NCBI GenBank assembly: GCA_963693635.1
Contig: CAVOBC010000004.1
Location: 1 to 38,219, forward strand
Length of the DNA: 38,219 nt
Source of the DNA: CAVOBC01 sp963693635
GTDB taxonomy: Bacteria; Pseudomonadota; Gammaproteobacteria; Pseudomonadales; Azotimanducaceae
Direction of reading: 5' to 3'
Below, piece by piece: positions 1 to 8,573 of the stretch; position 1 is the stretch's first letter, and every line of letters begins with the position of its first letter. The position numbers were made by a program, and so were the translations under genes. Below the pieces are notes generated by a model. That model saw only the letters and a program-made list of their open reading frames with translations. It did no database searches and was not told where the DNA came from.

Positions 1-226
1 TCTTGGTCATGCCCTGGGCGAAGCCGTTCAGGCGATCCTGGGTCTTGTACCAGTCATAGTCGGTTGCCCAGTACTGGCAGAACTCCCGTGCATAGGCGAG
101 CGGCACTCCCTGGCTCCAGTCATCCGGCGTCTCGGCGTCCGGCCACCGGGTAGCACTCAGCCGCTCACGCAGCGTGTCAATCTCCGCCTGGGGAATATCT
201 ATTTGAAATTCGTTGATCCCGGTCAT
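1..226 (-). CDS. Epoxide hydrolase, N-terminal part (cut by window edge)
   Basis: The 75 visible residues match the epoxide hydrolase N-terminal (EHN) domain that precedes the alpha/beta-hydrolase fold in microsomal-type epoxide hydrolases. The typical pattern is present: an opening FQIDIPQAEID, then LRERLSATRWPD, a WSQGVPL segment, then DYDWYKTQDRLNGF. Such enzymes open epoxides to diols, but the catalytic alpha/beta-hydrolase part lies outside the window, so activity cannot be judged. The ATG start (complement of 224-226) is supported by a strong AGGAGG at about 235-240. The gene is transcribed away from the rest of the window, and three 11-bp direct repeats lie just upstream. Confidence 0.88.
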   Translation of the reverse strand, partial: MTGINEFQIDIPQAEIDTLRERLSATRWPDAETPDDWSQGVPLAYAREFCQYWATDYDWYKTQDRLNGFAQGMTK

Positions 227-250
227 CAGGCAACCCTCCTTGCGTCATCC

Positions 251-292
251 ATGCGTTATGCATATCTCATGCATACCTCACGCATACATGTG
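251..292. promoter_or_regulatory. 11-bp periodic direct repeats upstream of the epoxide hydrolase
   Basis: Three consecutive 11-bp units start with GCATA: GCATATCTCAT (260-270), GCATACCTCAC (271-281) and GCATACATGTG (282-292), preceded by a related ATGCGTTAT. The spacing equals about one helical turn and the tract is more AT-rich than its surroundings. It sits 34-66 bp upstream of the epoxide hydrolase start. I infer a binding array for a regulator or part of the promoter; no known operator is recognised. Confidence 0.4.
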
Positions 293-360
293 GCGTGAGA
301 GTATCTGAAACGCGGCACAACGTGAAAGGCTCAGGGGCTCAGAGCGGTCAGTCGACAACG

Positions 361-513
361 TTAGTCGATGACTTCTTCGAGCAACTCAACCGTGCCGCCC
401 GCTTCAAACACAGGATTGCCGGGCAGAAGTTGCCGAATGTCATCCATCGTCTCTGCTACCGCGTCGGCAGCACCAAGACCAATAGCCCGGTCAGGACTGC
501 GCGCAGCGTCCAT
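361..513 (-). CDS. Possible small protein of unknown function (50 aa)
   Basis: A 50-residue reading frame starting at the ATG complement of 511-513 gives a sensible sequence with an acidic C-terminal half (ETMDDIRQLLPGNPVFEAGG, then VELLEEVID). I do not recognise the family. The ribosome binding site is poor. Just upstream, a different frame starts MSGPGSIVSVNDMNPEQAW, which also looks protein-like, so this may be the remains of a somewhat longer gene with a frameshift near 490. It is divergent from the flavoprotein gene at 590. It may not be a real gene. Confidence 0.3.
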   Translation of the reverse strand: MDAARSPDRAIGLGAADAVAETMDDIRQLLPGNPVFEAGGTVELLEEVID

Positions 514-589
514 GCTTGTTCCGGATTCATATCGTTGACCGATACAATGGACCCGGGGCCGCTCATTCAGCATCACTGAGGTACAGACC

Positions 590-1171
590 ATGGCGACGAT
601 CCATCCGGAACTATCTGACGAGTTGCAGGCATTCATTCGTGCGCAGCACATGTTCTTCATCTCAACCGCACCACTGGCCGCCGACGGGTTGGTCAACGCC
701 TCGCCCAAGGGGCTCGACACCTTGCGGATTCTGGATCGCCTGACGCTCGCCTACCTCGACCTGACCGGCAGTGGCGCAGAGACCATCGCGCATCTCCGCG
801 AGAACGGGCGCTTCGCGCTCATGTTCTGCTCGTTTGCCAACAAACCGTTAATTCTACGGATTCACGGCACTGGCGAAGTGATCGAGAGCCATGACCCTGC
901 GTTTGAAACGATGATCGATCTCTTTCCGCGACGCGCGGGTACGCGGGCAATAATCAAACTCACAGCGCGCCGAATTGCAGACTCGTGCGGCTGGGGCGTC
1001 CCGGTCATGGACTTCACGCGAGAGCGCGACACCTACGGTGCCTACATCGACAAACTGGACGCAGGCGCGATCCAGGCGGGCCAGCGCGCGACCAACCTCG
1101 CGAGCCTCGATGGATTACCGGCGCTGTCGGAACCAACCCGCGAAGACGCGATCGGGTACGAGCCGATCTGA
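590..1171 (+). CDS. Pyridoxamine 5'-phosphate oxidase (PNPOx-like) family flavoprotein
   Basis: This 193-residue protein fits the small FMN-binding split-barrel (PNPOx-like) family. The early segment FFISTAPLAADGLVNASPKG is typical: it is a beta strand followed by the N-S-KG turn that binds the FMN phosphate. Next come LAYLDLTGSGAETIAHLREN and MFCSFANKPLILRIHGTGEV, and near the C terminus the CGWGVPVMDF segment common in this subgroup. Most members of this subgroup are not true PNPOx enzymes; they bind FMN or F420 and reduce unknown substrates. A GAGGT Shine-Dalgarno at 578-582 supports the ATG at 590. The next gene on the same strand starts about 120 bp downstream. Confidence 0.85.
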   Translation: MATIHPELSDELQAFIRAQHMFFISTAPLAADGLVNASPKGLDTLRILDRLTLAYLDLTGSGAETIAHLRENGRFALMFCSFANKPLILRIHGTGEVIESHDPAFETMIDLFPRRAGTRAIIKLTARRIADSCGWGVPVMDFTRERDTYGAYIDKLDAGAIQAGQRATNLASLDGLPALSEPTREDAIGYEPI

Positions 1172-1288
1172 ACGCGACCATTAGCCGTGCCGGGACCGCG
1201 CGAGTGCGTAACCGCACGCGTCCAATCGGTGCCCCACAGGCACCCTGTATCAGCAGGTGCTTTGTCAGCAAAAAGGAGAAACCCGGGA

Positions 1289-2173
1289 ATGACTGCCACG
1301 CTCGATTGGTACGGATGCGCCACATTTCGATTGACCATCAACGGCAAGAAAATCTTTCTGGATGCCTACATCGATCGCGCAAAGGGCGCGGTCGGAACCG
1401 GCCTCAAGGCAGATGATATCGATGCGTGCGACTGGATTTTGGTCGGCCACAGTCATTTCGATCACCTCTGGGGTGCCGAGCGCATCGCCCGTCAAACAGG
1501 CTGCACCGTCATCGGCAGCTACGAGTCTGTGCGCATCCTGCATGAGGAAGGCATTCCACTGTCCCAACTGATGCCGGTCGCGGGTGGTGAAACCGTCGAC
1601 CTCGGTGACGGTGTGCTCGTACGTCCCTATCCAAGTCAACACTCGTGCGTCTGGAGTCACAGCCAGATGCAGGACGCCGGCGACGTTTGTATCGGCGATC
1701 TGGGGGTGACCCACCAGGAGCGCCTGGGTCGCCTTGCCGAACTCGGCAAGTATTTCGGCGGTCTCGACGACGACATCCGCCGACACCTCGAAATCAGCAA
1801 TCAGGAAGCCCGGGGTGACGGCGGCGCCCTGGTCTTCGTCATCGACACACCGGAAGGTTCGCTCTTCTATCAGGATACGTCAGGCCATTGGTCCGGCATC
1901 CTTGAAAACCTGCGTCCCGATGTGGCGATCATCGCCGCCGCCGGGCGCGGCAACATCAATGGCGAACCCATCCAGGGCTCACTGGCCGAGTTCGTTGCGC
2001 AGCAAGCGGATCTCCTAAAGCCACGCCGGGTCATCCTTAGTCATCACGACAACTGGTTGCCCGGGTTCTCAATTGACACAGACGTGGGGCCAATCCGCGA
2101 GGAAATCGGTCGCGTGCTGCCCGACTGCGAACTATTGGAACTCGGCTACCTGGACGGCACTGGCGTCTGGTGA
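1289..2173 (+). CDS. MBL-fold metallo-hydrolase (UlaG-like)
   Basis: The 294-residue protein carries the metallo-beta-lactamase signature HSHFDH at residues 54-59, giving the HxHxDH zinc or manganese ligands. A second metal-binding region is seen in SQHSCVW, then IDTPEGSLFYQDTSGH, and a late LSHHDNW supplies another histidine. The N terminus (LDWYGCATFRLTINGKKIFL) is typical of the UlaG-like or beta-lactamase-fold Zn-hydrolase branch. The substrate is unknown; the long acidic middle segment suggests a soluble cytoplasmic enzyme. The start at 1289 is chosen over earlier frames because AAGGAG lies at 1273-1278 with good spacing. It ends directly against the convergent WYL-like gene, with no gap. 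Confidence 0.88.
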   Translation: MTATLDWYGCATFRLTINGKKIFLDAYIDRAKGAVGTGLKADDIDACDWILVGHSHFDHLWGAERIARQTGCTVIGSYESVRILHEEGIPLSQLMPVAGGETVDLGDGVLVRPYPSQHSCVWSHSQMQDAGDVCIGDLGVTHQERLGRLAELGKYFGGLDDDIRRHLEISNQEARGDGGALVFVIDTPEGSLFYQDTSGHWSGILENLRPDVAIIAAAGRGNINGEPIQGSLAEFVAQQADLLKPRRVILSHHDNWLPGFSIDTDVGPIREEIGRVLPDCELLELGYLDGTGVW

Positions 2174-2515
2174 TCAGGCGGTCGTAATGCCGATGGAATC
2201 ACGGCGTGGGCTCGACGCGTCGCCTGCACCGGGCACGCGGTTGTAGATTGCAACCAGGTAGGGTGAAGGTTTGTGATAGCCGGTACGCAGTCGCTCGAAG
2301 CGTTCCATCGTCACCAGCATATGCACCATCTTGTCCAGCTTGAAGTGCCGCCAGCCATCACGAACCGTGCCGGTGGCCAGTTGGAAGCCTCGCAATATCT
2401 CCTCACCGTCCTCAGCAATGCCGTAAACATACGGCTCAACCCTTCGATCGGTATCGTCGTAGGTGAAAGTGATGACCTGTCGGCTGGAGATGGCACCAGA
2501 GACCAATTCGTTCAT
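2174..2515 (-). CDS. Stand-alone WYL-like domain protein
   Basis: This 113-residue protein resembles the WYL domain without an attached helix-turn-helix. Visible marks are an initial helix, VITFTYDDTDRRVEPYVYGI, a LRGFQLATG strand, WRHFKLDKM, and a final FERLRTGY. WYL domains bind ligands or nucleic acid and are best known in transcription regulators and in phage-defence and CRISPR regulation, but small free-standing versions are also common as uncharacterised proteins. I chose the ATG at 2513-2515 because the family usually begins with MNxLVxxAI; the frame extends further upstream with non-family sequence. The stop codon abuts that of the convergent MBL gene. Confidence 0.68.
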   Translation of the reverse strand: MNELVSGAISSRQVITFTYDDTDRRVEPYVYGIAEDGEEILRGFQLATGTVRDGWRHFKLDKMVHMLVTMERFERLRTGYHKPSPYLVAIYNRVPGAGDASSPRRDSIGITTA

Positions 2516-2617
2516 CCATGAACTCTCTGGCTTGATTCTGACGAAGATACATACGCTGATTGCATGGCCAATACAAAAACGATGAGACGACCCGGGGCAT
2601 GCCTCGCGCATCACAAA

Positions 2618-2896
2618 TTACCTGGACATCGTTTGAGATTGTGGCGGGTCATCGTCGTGCGGGCATGGTGAAAACTCTACCGGCGATGTCTCTGTGACGC
2701 GGCTTCCGTCGTCACGCAGGACGTCGACGTCAATGCTGCTTTTCGCTTTCGACAACGTGATGTGCATCCGCTCAGAATACAAAATATCGCCGGGCCCGTC
2801 GTCAGGCGTCGTCTCCCTGAACACCGCGGTCGCCAGTGGCTTAGCCTTCACGCGTGCTATCTGTTCGAGTGGTAAAGTGGCTGCGTTTATTGGCAC
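2618..2896 (-). CDS. Hypothetical protein (92 aa)
   Basis: I do not recognise this protein. A GTG start (complement of 2894-2896) is preceded by a very strong GAGAGGAGGGCGG, which is the main reason to believe the gene. The protein begins PINAATLPLEQIARVKAKPL, contains a DDGPGDILYSERMHI segment and ends in an acidic, Pro-rich tail containing CPHDDDPPQ. No signal peptide or membrane segment is evident. It lies upstream of the WYL-like gene on the same strand with about 100 bp between them, and is divergent from the SDR gene. An ATG alternative at the MHITL segment would halve the protein. Confidence 0.5.
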   Translation of the reverse strand: MPINAATLPLEQIARVKAKPLATAVFRETTPDDGPGDILYSERMHITLSKAKSSIDVDVLRDDGSRVTETSPVEFSPCPHDDDPPQSQTMSR

Positions 2897-3053
2897 CCGC
2901 CCTCCTCTCCCGAGCCCTCCTCGCCCGAGGAATAAGGAATTCACGGCATGCCTTCGGCTCGACACAACTCTTGAGCAGTTCCCTTTCCCAATGAAGCTCT
3001 ATTCATGAAGTTGGGTGTCTGCAACGTTATGCAACAACATTAGCGGGGGTGGC

Positions 3054-3827
3054 ATGACGGGAAAATCTTCTTCAAGCGGCGCGCGCGCCGCCGGCAAGGT
3101 CGCACTGGTGACTGGTGGGGCATCCGGCATCGGTCACGCCACCGCGACGCTGCTTGCAAGCGAGGGCGCTGACGTGTGGATCGGGGACATCAACGCCAAC
3201 GCCGGCAACGACGTCGCCACGGCTATCGGCGCCCGCTTCATTGAACTGGATGTCACAAGCGAAGCGTCGTGGAGCAGCGCTGCGTCCGCAATCCAAAGCG
3301 CCCACTGCCGACTCGACATTCTGATCAACAATGCCGGCATCTCTCCCCATGACGACGTGGAGAGCTTCGAGCTGGATGCATGGCGCAGGATTCATCAGAT
3401 CGTCGTGGAGAGTATGGCCATTGGCTGCCACACCTGCCTGCCGCTGTTGAAGGAATCGGCGGCGGCGGCGATCGTCAACCTGTCATCGGTCGCGGGCCTG
3501 ATGGGCTCGACCAATTACCTGTCCTATGGTGCGGCCAAGGCCGGGGTGCACAATCTGTCGAAGTCCATTGCCATGTACTGCGCCAGCAAGCGTTACCCAA
3601 TTCGCTGCAACTCGGTGCATCCGGGGTCAATCGACACACCGATTCTCGATGCTGACAAAGCGCTGCATGGTGAGCTTGCGATAACGATGCGCGAGAAGAC
3701 GATCCCCCTTCGACGTCTGGGGCAAGCCTCGGAAGTTGCCAGCGGTATCTTCTTTCTCGCGTCAGACGAGGCGAGCTTCATCACGGGTACCGAACTCGTG
3801 ATCGATGGCGGCTTCACGGCCCGGTGA
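3054..3827 (+). CDS. SDR-family NAD(P)-dependent oxidoreductase
   Basis: This 257-residue protein is a classical short-chain dehydrogenase/reductase. It has the cofactor-binding TGGASGIG near residues 20-27, an acidic residue after beta-strand 2 (IGDIN) that favours NAD(H), NNAG near residue 94, and the catalytic set Ser (NLSSVAG), Tyr and Lys (YGAAK). The C terminus FITGTELVIDGGF is the usual family ending. Length is normal. The start at 3054 follows a G-rich AGCGGGGGT; an upstream GTG at 3015 would add 13 residues outside the fold. It is followed 35 bp later by the formamidase-like gene and the two probably form an operon, so it may oxidise an alcohol in the same pathway. Confidence 0.92.
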   Translation: MTGKSSSSGARAAGKVALVTGGASGIGHATATLLASEGADVWIGDINANAGNDVATAIGARFIELDVTSEASWSSAASAIQSAHCRLDILINNAGISPHDDVESFELDAWRRIHQIVVESMAIGCHTCLPLLKESAAAAIVNLSSVAGLMGSTNYLSYGAAKAGVHNLSKSIAMYCASKRYPIRCNSVHPGSIDTPILDADKALHGELAITMREKTIPLRRLGQASEVASGIFFLASDEASFITGTELVIDGGFTAR

Positions 3828-3862
3828 AGCGCCACTAACCAGAGAACGGGGGAACCAGAAAA

Positions 3863-5935
3863 GTGGATCCTAAAGCTGTCGTCGCCTATGTCGAGCCACT
3901 CTCGGTTACGGCAGGTGATACGTTGCGCGTGATGGTGAGTTGCTCGCAAGCGAAGTATCACGCAGACCTCGTGAAACTCATCTGCGGCGACGACCGCCCC
4001 CGCGGCACGGGTTTTGCCGAGGCAACAGTCGTCGCTGATTTCGCAGGAACCTATGACGGACGCGAGCAACCGCTCAACTGCGGGTCATACGCCGAATTGC
4101 GCGACTTACCTGCGTTCCTGGCGCTCACTTTTCGCTGCGACGTATTTCCAACGACACCCGCGCTGCCGAACCAATCCATCGTCTCCGGTCCCGGTTTTGA
4201 CCTCAGCATCAATGACGCCCATCTGATGCTCACAGCCCGAGACAATACATTACGCCTAAACCTGCCGATGAAGGCGTCGCGCTGGCACGAGATTCACGTG
4301 GCAAGCGATGGCGCGACGACGCGCCTCAAATGCATCGCACATGGCCTGGGAGTGTCCGAACCCGCGCAGGCTCACGTCGAGGCACACGGCCACTTTGGGG
4401 TTTCGACCGAGGCTGGAAACTGGTATCTCGCCGCCCTGCAGGGTCGCCCGGGCTTCAACGGGCGAATCGAAGCGCCCGCCTTCGGCACCGGCGAGGCTGC
4501 GGTCATCTGGGACTTCAGCGTCGACATGGCAGCGTCCACCTTGCGCGCGTCCACCGGCCACGTTGCCGAATTCATGCAACACCCGGCACGAGCCGTCAAA
4601 GGCAGGCGCTGGGACGGCAGCACCCAGCGGTGGGGGGACGACCCTGCTCAATATGCGGCGGTGCACTTCCACGATGACGACCTGACCGACGCAAAGTGGC
4701 AAGCGGATATCGAGTGGCGCATCCCCACCGACCTGCCAAGCGGCGTCTACGCCGTGCGGCTGACACCGCAAGACGGCGACGCTGACGACGCAGGTGCAAG
4801 CGAGGACCACGCGGTGTTTTTCGTGCGCCCGGCCCCCGGCGCACGCCGGGCCGACGTGGTGTACCTCGCTTCCACCGCCTCCTACATGGCCTACGCCAAC
4901 CAGCACGATTCGCTCTTTCGCAACCGCAATCGCAGCGAGGCCTGGTATCTTACGCACCCGGAGGTTGGCAAGTCGCTCTATGAATATCATAGCGATGGTA
5001 GTGGCGTTATGTACTCATCACGCAAGCGGCCCATTCTCAACCTGAAGCCGCGCACACTGACCTGGTCGTTCAACGCCGATACCAATGTCACCGCGTGGCT
5101 CGAAAACGAAGATCTACCATTCGATGTGGTGACGGATGAGGACCTTCACCGCGAGGGCGCGGCGATTCTGTCTGGATATCGCGTAGTCGTCACGGGCACG
5201 CATCCCGAGTACTACTCAACCCGCATGTCCGATTCCCTACAGGCGTTTCTGTCGGCGGGAGGACGGCTCATGTACATGGGCGGCAACGGCTTTTACTGGC
5301 GAATCGCCTTTGATCCATCCGACCCCGCCGTTATTGAAGTCCGCCGTGCCGAGGGTGGCACGCGCATGTGGATGGCGGAACCCGGCGAGTACTACCACGC
5401 GTTCACTGGCGAATACGGCGGTCTCTGGCGCCGGCTTGGTCGACCGCCCAACCAACTGGTTGGCATCGGCTTCGCCGCTCAGGGGTTTGACGGCGGCACC
5501 TACTACCGGTTGCAGCCCGACGCCGACGACCCCCGTGCGGCGTTCGTCATGGCTGGCATCAATCAGGAGCAGGTTCTGGGCGACTACGGCACCCAGGGCG
5601 GCGGCGCTGCGGGCGAAGAAATTGATCGCTGGGATCCTTCGCTTGGCTCGCCCGCTCATGCGCTCGTTCTCGCGAGTTCCGAGGACCACCGACCCGGCAT
5701 GATGCGAACCATCGAAGAGTTTCATGCGACGGAATCGCCACGCTCGGATCATCCCAAAGTTCGTGCTGACATCGTCTTCTTTGAGACCCCGTCCGGCGGG
5801 GCGGTTTTCTCTACGGGCTCCATCTCATTTGCGGGCGCTTTGTCCCACGACGGCTACGACAACGATGTGGCCCGCATGTGCCGGAATGTGCTGACGCGTT
5901 TCGCCAGTGCGGAAGCGTTTGACTATCCGGGCTGA
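3863..5935 (+). CDS. N,N-dimethylformamidase large-subunit-like protein
   Basis: The 690-residue protein matches the N,N-dimethylformamidase beta (large) subunit family, known for an iron-dependent amidohydrolase that splits dimethylformamide to dimethylamine and formate. Family marks are DLVKLICGDDRPRGTGF and GREQPLNCGSYAEL at the start, a lectin-like middle region, and the C-terminal catalytic part with VVYLASTASYMAYANQHDSL, then HPEYYSTRMSDSLQAFLSAG and YMGGNGFYWRIA. The known enzyme uses a mononuclear iron held by two Tyr and one carboxylate; candidates lie in this C-terminal part. The start is GTG at 3863 with a weak GGGGGAA upstream. No gene for the short alpha subunit is seen on either side, so the substrate may not be dimethylformamide. 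Confidence 0.82.
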   Translation: MDPKAVVAYVEPLSVTAGDTLRVMVSCSQAKYHADLVKLICGDDRPRGTGFAEATVVADFAGTYDGREQPLNCGSYAELRDLPAFLALTFRCDVFPTTPALPNQSIVSGPGFDLSINDAHLMLTARDNTLRLNLPMKASRWHEIHVASDGATTRLKCIAHGLGVSEPAQAHVEAHGHFGVSTEAGNWYLAALQGRPGFNGRIEAPAFGTGEAAVIWDFSVDMAASTLRASTGHVAEFMQHPARAVKGRRWDGSTQRWGDDPAQYAAVHFHDDDLTDAKWQADIEWRIPTDLPSGVYAVRLTPQDGDADDAGASEDHAVFFVRPAPGARRADVVYLASTASYMAYANQHDSLFRNRNRSEAWYLTHPEVGKSLYEYHSDGSGVMYSSRKRPILNLKPRTLTWSFNADTNVTAWLENEDLPFDVVTDEDLHREGAAILSGYRVVVTGTHPEYYSTRMSDSLQAFLSAGGRLMYMGGNGFYWRIAFDPSDPAVIEVRRAEGGTRMWMAEPGEYYHAFTGEYGGLWRRLGRPPNQLVGIGFAAQGFDGGTYYRLQPDADDPRAAFVMAGINQEQVLGDYGTQGGGAAGEEIDRWDPSLGSPAHALVLASSEDHRPGMMRTIEEFHATESPRSDHPKVRADIVFFETPSGGAVFSTGSISFAGALSHDGYDNDVARMCRNVLTRFASAEAFDYPG

Positions 5936-5941
5936 CATATT

Positions 5942-5965
5942 CGAGAGGGGCCTCCGCCCCTCTCG
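5942..5965 (+). terminator. Hairpin terminator after the formamidase-like gene
   Basis: A perfect 10-bp stem, CGAGAGGGGC pairing with GCCCCTCTCG, encloses a CTCC loop 7 bp after the stop codon. There is no clear T-run, but the position and strength of the hairpin suggest transcription termination between the convergent formamidase-like and sirtuin genes. Confidence 0.65.
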
Positions 5966-6064
5966 CGCTCTCCCCCAACAGGCTTGGCCGGTGGGGCTCA
6001 GAGCTGTTTGTTACGAGAGGGGGCTCTGGCCACTCCACGACCATCATCGCGGCGAGACGTGACG

Positions 6065-6907
6065 TCAGCTGATCTTTAGGCGCGTGACGAGGCTGGGCAA
6101 TACGTCGTTGACGTCCGCCCACAGTTTGAGATCGAAGTCCGGGTCGCCCCGACAGGTTCCCCGATTAATTGCGGCGACGGGTTTGCCGAGGCGCTTGGCT
6201 TCGCGACAGAATCGATAGCCGGAAAACACCTGAAGGGAGCTTCCTGCGACCAGTACCGCACTCGCTTCTTGAAGGGCCGCCATTGCCATGTCAACGCGGT
6301 CTTTTGGGACACCGCCGCCATAGAAGACAACGTTAGGCTTTAGGATTCCGGCGCAATCGTCACAGGCCGGAACAACCACATCTCCGATACGGATGTCTGA
6401 CAGATCAGCATCCCCGTCGGGTGCCTGCTGGGCTGCCTCGCGTGCGAGGCCCGGATTGGCAGCGAGGAGCGTCCTCTGAAAGTCGTCGCGACGCGATCTT
6501 GCTCTACAGCCTGTACAGATAATCTGATCGATGCGGCCATGCAGGTCAACTACTTGCTTGCCGCCCGCACGCTGCTGCAGTCGGTCGACGTTCTGAGTCA
6601 CGATGAGTTTGATGAAGCCCGCGGCTTCTAACGCCGCGAGGGCGCGGTGACCGGCGTTGGGTTGCGCATCGCGCATCAGCGGGAAGCCTGCCATCGAACG
6701 CGCCCAATAGCGCTGCCGCACCGCGTGGCGGGTCATGAAGTCGTTGTGCAGGATGCGCCGCCGCGACCGCCATTCGCCCCGTTCGTCACGATAGGCCGGA
6801 ATCCCCGAGGCTGTGCTGAGACCCGCGCCCGTCAGCACCAGGAGCGGCGAATGGGCGCGGACAAATGCGGTCAAGTCGGCCAGTTGAGCTTCGATCATTG
6901 CCAGCAT
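6065..6907 (-). CDS. SIR2-family NAD-dependent protein deacylase (sirtuin)
   Basis: The 280-residue protein is a complete sirtuin. It has the NAD-binding GAGLSTASGIPAYRD at residues 27-41, TQNVDRLQQRAG at 104-115, the catalytic histidine H123 in DLHG, zinc-binding cysteines C131/C134 (CTGC) and C182/C185 (CDDC), then FYGGGVP and GSSLQVFSG. The YRD plus the long zinc module resembles the SIRT4-like class II group rather than CobB, whose substrate-specifying Tyr/Arg pair is absent. Sirtuins remove acyl groups from lysines using NAD. The gene is convergent with the formamidase-like gene and shows no operon partner. A second in-frame ATG at codon 4 is an alternative start. Confidence 0.93.
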   Translation of the reverse strand: MLAMIEAQLADLTAFVRAHSPLLVLTGAGLSTASGIPAYRDERGEWRSRRRILHNDFMTRHAVRQRYWARSMAGFPLMRDAQPNAGHRALAALEAAGFIKLIVTQNVDRLQQRAGGKQVVDLHGRIDQIICTGCRARSRRDDFQRTLLAANPGLAREAAQQAPDGDADLSDIRIGDVVVPACDDCAGILKPNVVFYGGGVPKDRVDMAMAALQEASAVLVAGSSLQVFSGYRFCREAKRLGKPVAAINRGTCRGDPDFDLKLWADVNDVLPSLVTRLKIS

Positions 6908-7207
6908 GACGCAATTGAAGCATCACTTCGACCGCCAATCACCCTGATTTTGCGATTTCAGCATGATCCTGGCCGGTCGGCGAGCAAGGTAGTCCACCGA
7001 CCATTCCGCGACCACTAGCCTCGGACGATCGGGGCAGACAGGCGCACCCCCCGAGGCGTACAGTCCAGCGAGCCTGTCTCAAACGTTGACCCCACCGCTC
7101 AACGACGGCCTGCCAACGATCTCGACACATCGGCGCGCGGTCAAGTTGTCTGCTGAATGAAGCACAATCTGCGCGTCCTGCCTGGCAACTCACCTCACGG
7201 AGTAACC
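6908..7207. other. Intergenic region between sirtuin and broken gene
   Basis: About 300 bp between the divergent sirtuin and secreted-protein genes. I see no convincing reading frame, RNA or repeat; presumably it holds both promoters, although no clear consensus boxes stand out. Confidence 0.5.
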
Positions 7208-8388
7208 ATGAAAATCAGCGTATACATCTTGTTATTCAGTCTCTTCTGGGGTCAGGCACTCGCGGTGCAAACCGCGACCTGGAACGAGTTCACCGCGGAC
7301 AAGACAAAATTCTCGCCCATGGGTAACTACGGCGTCAACGTCAGGGCCGTGATAGGCGTCCAGGGTGTCGGAAGCGCCCAACCGACCTAGCGGTGCTTTC
7401 GCGAAAGAGACAAGAAAACCTGGGTAGAATACGGCAACAAGAACGCCCAGCCGATTCATACGCTGCGCTTCGAGAATCGCGACGACGGGTCAGTGTATCT
7501 GTATGACCGCAAGCGCAAGGCGAAGATCCAGATCGATCTGTTTCAGGAAAAGATCTACTACAGCGGCCGCAAGAACAAGGAATGCGGGTCTACTACCAAG
7601 TCTACATGCCGCTCACCGAACGGAGCGCCGAGGTTGACTGCTACAGAACGTTAGACCGCAAAATCGCCTGGGACGCGTCCGGCAACAAGCGTTGGAAACC
7701 TCAGGATATCCGGGCACTTTGCTACAAGACCGAGAATGCCGTGGCGACGGCCGACTGTTTCGAAAACATCTTCGCCCAAAGCGGCAACACCGTAGACAGC
7801 ATTTACGCCTGCCAGTCAGAAGCGGCCCAGATAGCGCGCAGCAATGCGGCGTATCGGCAACAGGTCAAAGCCTCGGAAAAGGCGATGTTGACCCAACTTG
7901 TCAGCAACTGGCGCTCTCAACAGGCAGGTGAGAAGGCAGCATCAGCGCGCGCCAGGACCACGACCCGCCATCACTCGGCGGAAAAGACCCGCCTTATGGC
8001 GGACGCCGCGGCGCGTGAAAAACTGTTCGCCAATGCGCGCGACCTGCTTGCCACCCTCAATGAAGCGCAGATCACCGCGCCACAGTTGGCGATTGTAGAC
8101 CTTGCCCACGACCTTGAAGCCGACGGTCTCGGCAGTCTGAATGCCCGGCCACCGGCGCAACACGCCACCGCAGATGACTCAGGTGACTGGAACAGGCAGG
8201 TGGACACACGCCTCGCCAACGAGACCGCCACGACCGTGCGTTTTCGTTACCACTACCTGATGTCGACCGGCCCGTGGCAGGCCGTGTTGCCCGGAACCGC
8301 CGGGCACTTCCAGGCGATGGATTACGACGATCGCGGACGGTACCTGCAGACGGTCGACGTGGAGTACCAGGCGCCGCAAGCCTGGTAA
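7208..8388 (+). pseudogene. Broken gene for a secreted protein of unknown function
   Basis: Three joined stretches look like one former gene. The first starts at ATG 7208 with a signal peptide (MKISVYILLFSLFWGQALA) and reads to an amber codon at 7388-7390. Translation in the same frame past this stop stays protein-like (KKTWVEYGNKN, LRFENRDDGSVYLYDRKRK, IYYSGRKNKE) up to about 7580. There the coding signal moves to another frame, consistent with one missing base, and continues (VYYQVYMPLTERSAEVDCY) to a stop at 8388. The C-terminal ORF alone is 268 residues, with several Cys and an Ala/Arg-rich helical middle. The family is not recognised. Two lesions suggest decay, although a sequencing error at either site is possible. 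Confidence 0.6.
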
Positions 8389-8403
8389 CCCCTCACGCAA
8401 TTC

Positions 8404-8431
8404 AAAAAGACAGGTCATGACCTGTCTTTTT
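8404..8431. terminator. Bidirectional rho-independent terminator
   Basis: A perfect 28-bp palindrome: an A5 run, GACAGGTCA, its complement TGACCTGTC, and a T5 run. It can act on both strands. It lies 16 bp after the broken gene and about 185 bp downstream of the minus-strand carboxylase operon, so it probably ends transcription from both sides. Confidence 0.88.
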
Positions 8432-8520
8432 GCGTTACGGGCGGTGGCGCTGACCCCAGCACCTGGAAGTTGATCGCACACTGACATGCACTGGGTCAGT
8501 CTCTCGCGGCTGCCCACCAG

Positions 8521-8542
8521 CAGGTTGCTGAAAAGCAGCCTG
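8521..8542 (-). terminator. Imperfect hairpin downstream of the carboxylase operon
   Basis: CAGGTTGCT and AGCAGCCTG pair with one mismatch around a short AT-containing loop, about 75 bp beyond the stop of the carboxylase operon. It could be a weak terminator or RNA-stabilising hairpin; there is no strong U-run. Confidence 0.3.
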
Positions 8543-8573
8543 CCGTTAGTGGCGAGCGCTATCTATGGCACAC

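Noticed and set aside
4256..4990. Minus-strand frame of 244 codons
   Set aside because: It lies wholly opposite the formamidase-like gene, which has clear family motifs; the antisense product has none.
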